DNA from: Akkermansiaceae bacterium
Lineage (GTDB): Bacteria; Verrucomicrobiota; Verrucomicrobiia; Verrucomicrobiales; Akkermansiaceae
DNA: 7,408 nucleotides
NCBI GenBank assembly: GCA_029288115.1
Contig: JARFPV010000573.1
Coordinates: forward strand, 1 to 7,408
Direction: 5' to 3'
The stretch's first letter is position 1, and every line of letters starts with the position of its first letter. A model generated the notes under the pieces. That model made no database searches and was not told the DNA's origin. It was given only the letters and a program-made list of their open reading frames with translations. Both the position numbers and the translations under genes were made by a program. Positions 6,041-7,408 of the stretch are shown here, in pieces.

Positions 6041-7408
6041 ATGCGATTGTTCCTGTTAGCATTGGTTTTCGCAATTTCTGTAGCCCCCTTGCCAGGGGCA
6101 AATAAAAAACCTAACATCCTCTTCTGTATTGCCGACGACTGGGGTTGGCCTCACTCGCCGCTCTATGGCGACAAGGTGGTGAAGACCCCCACCTTTAACC
6201 GTATCGCCAAGAACGGCGTGCTGTTTAACCACGCTTTTGTTTCGTCTCCTTCCTGCACACCATCGCGCAACGCGGCTCTCACCGGCAAGTACCACTGGCG
6301 GTTGAAGTCAGGCGCAAATCTTTGGAGCCAGTTTCCCGCCGGAGAGGCTACTTATCCACGACTGCTGGAAAAAAACGGATACTACATCGGCTGCTACCGT
6401 AAGGCATTTGGCCCGGGCAAAGATCTTCCTCGCCCGGTGGCTGGCGACAAAGTGCGTAGCGTCGAAGAGTTTTTTTCCAAACGACCCGAGGGAAAACCTT
6501 TCTGTTTCTGGTTTGGCACTTCTGATCCGCACCGGGGCTATAAAAAGGGTTCGGGGATCGCAAGCGGCATGAAGTCAAAGGATGTGCAGCTGCCACCCTA
6601 CTACCCGGATACCGAGACCGTGCGCAGTGATATATGTGATTACTACCTCGAGGTGCAGCGCTTCGACCGCGAAGTCGGTGAGCTGCTCGATCGACTCGAA
6701 AATATGGGTGAGCTCTCTAACACAATCGTGGTGATGACCGGAGACCACGGCTGGCCATTCCCGCGTGGGAAAAGCAACCTCTACGATTACGGAGCGCGGG
6801 TGCCTCTTGCCATCATGTGGGGTGACACACTGAAGAAAAACCGGGTGGTGGATGACTTTGTCAGTTTCACCGATTTCGCCCCGACTTTTCTTGCCGCCGC
6901 TGGAGCCGAGATCCAGACGGACATCAATGGGAGAAGTTTGCTTCCCATCCTGCAGTCCACCAAACAAGGTTGGGTGACCAATACCCGCAAGCATGTGATC
7001 TTTGGCAAAGAACGTCACGTGCCATGCCAGGAGAAAGGCACCGGCGCTGCACCATGCCGGGCAATCAGAACCAAGGACTTTCTCTACATCCATAATTTTT
7101 TCCCCGAGCGCTGGCCAGCGGGTGCTCCGAAAGGTGAAATCAGATCCAATTGGGCAGACTGCGATAATGGTCCGACGAAATCCGAGATAATTAAAATTCG
7201 TGACACTCCGAAGGGCAAAAAGCTCCACCAGCTGTGCTTTGGTAAGCGCCCCATGGACGAGCTCTACGACGTCAGCAAGGATCCACACCAAATCCACAAC
7301 CTTGCAAAAAGCCCGGAGCACGCCGAGATATTAAACAAGCTCCGCGCGCAGCTGATGAAAGAACTGAAAACCACAGGCGACCTCCGGATCGAGGGCAAAG
7401 GTGCCTTT
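6041..7408 (+). CDS. Secreted type I sulfatase, heparan N-sulfatase (SGSH)-like, 3' end cut off
   Basis: Hydrolyses sulfate groups, probably on a sulfated glycan, outside the cytoplasm. The gene runs off the window in frame after 456 codons; family members are about 450-520 residues, so little is missing. Seen: a signal peptide (1-20, MRLFLLALVFAISVAPLPGA); calcium-binding Asp32-Asp33 in IADDWG; the sulfatase signature CTPSRNAALTG with Cys72, the residue converted to formylglycine; SDPHRGY (161-167); GDHG with Asp235 and His236; then PFPRGKSNLYDYGARVPL (239-256). The ending ELYDVSKDPHQIHNLA is typical of the family. The DPHR motif, the LPPYYPDTETVRSD segment and PFPxGxxNLY match human N-sulfoglucosamine sulfohydrolase as I recall it, which favours N-sulfated heparan-like substrates over plain O-sulfate esters. 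Activity needs a formylglycine-generating enzyme or anSME, not found here. The family call is firm; the substrate is inferred. Confidence 0.95.
   Translation, partial: MRLFLLALVFAISVAPLPGANKKPNILFCIADDWGWPHSPLYGDKVVKTPTFNRIAKNGVLFNHAFVSSPSCTPSRNAALTGKYHWRLKSGANLWSQFPAGEATYPRLLEKNGYYIGCYRKAFGPGKDLPRPVAGDKVRSVEEFFSKRPEGKPFCFWFGTSDPHRGYKKGSGIASGMKSKDVQLPPYYPDTETVRSDICDYYLEVQRFDREVGELLDRLENMGELSNTIVVMTGDHGWPFPRGKSNLYDYGARVPLAIMWGDTLKKNRVVDDFVSFTDFAPTFLAAAGAEIQTDINGRSLLPILQSTKQGWVTNTRKHVIFGKERHVPCQEKGTGAAPCRAIRTKDFLYIHNFFPERWPAGAPKGEIRSNWADCDNGPTKSEIIKIRDTPKGKKLHQLCFGKRPMDELYDVSKDPHQIHNLAKSPEHAEILNKLRAQLMKELKTTGDLRIEGKGAF

Noticed and set aside
6575..7321. A 248-codon open frame on the - strand opposite the sulfatase
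   Set aside because: The + strand carries sulfatase motifs throughout this stretch; the antisense product shows no family pattern or ribosome binding site.

Overview
The window carries five genes, all on the + strand and closely packed, with no RNA gene, mobile element or CRISPR array that I can see. The gene content suggests the Verrucomicrobiota or a close PVC-group relative. The signs are a large exported HEAT/TPR protein of the type common there, an FtsZ with a divergent T7 loop and long acidic linker, a secreted heparan-sulfamidase-like sulfatase, and almost no Shine-Dalgarno sequences. This placement is inferred from family resemblance; there is no marker RNA in the window.

Layout: (1) 47-2719, an exported 890-residue protein with one HEAT-like N-terminal module and TPR-like C-terminal helices. 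(2) 2774-3430, a small membrane protein that I read as a relative of the YugP zinc metallopeptidases (Zn_peptidase_2) whose HExxH zinc-binding motif has become LRVGV, so it is probably a pseudo-enzyme. (3) A 125-base intergenic stretch with weak hairpins. (4) 3556-5166, ftsZ: a complete GTPase domain, a linker of about 200 very acidic residues, and a well-preserved C-terminal conserved peptide. (5) 5223-6026, an unrecognised single-pass, probably periplasm-facing protein with an SH3-like middle domain and a proline-rich repeat linker. (6) 6041-7408, a type I sulfatase cut off by the window end, the only gene with a clear ribosome binding site.

The ftsZ gene is not next to ftsA, ftsQ or mur genes, so it lies outside the usual division and cell wall cluster, at least on its upstream side. 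The 5223-6026 gene and the sulfatase are 14 bases apart and probably form one transcript. The others are separated by 54, 125 and 56 bases, and could be one long transcript or several. I see no pathway linking all five genes. The best leads are the apparently dead YugP-like protein directly upstream of ftsZ and the altered catalytic loop of that FtsZ. No complete novel system is evident.
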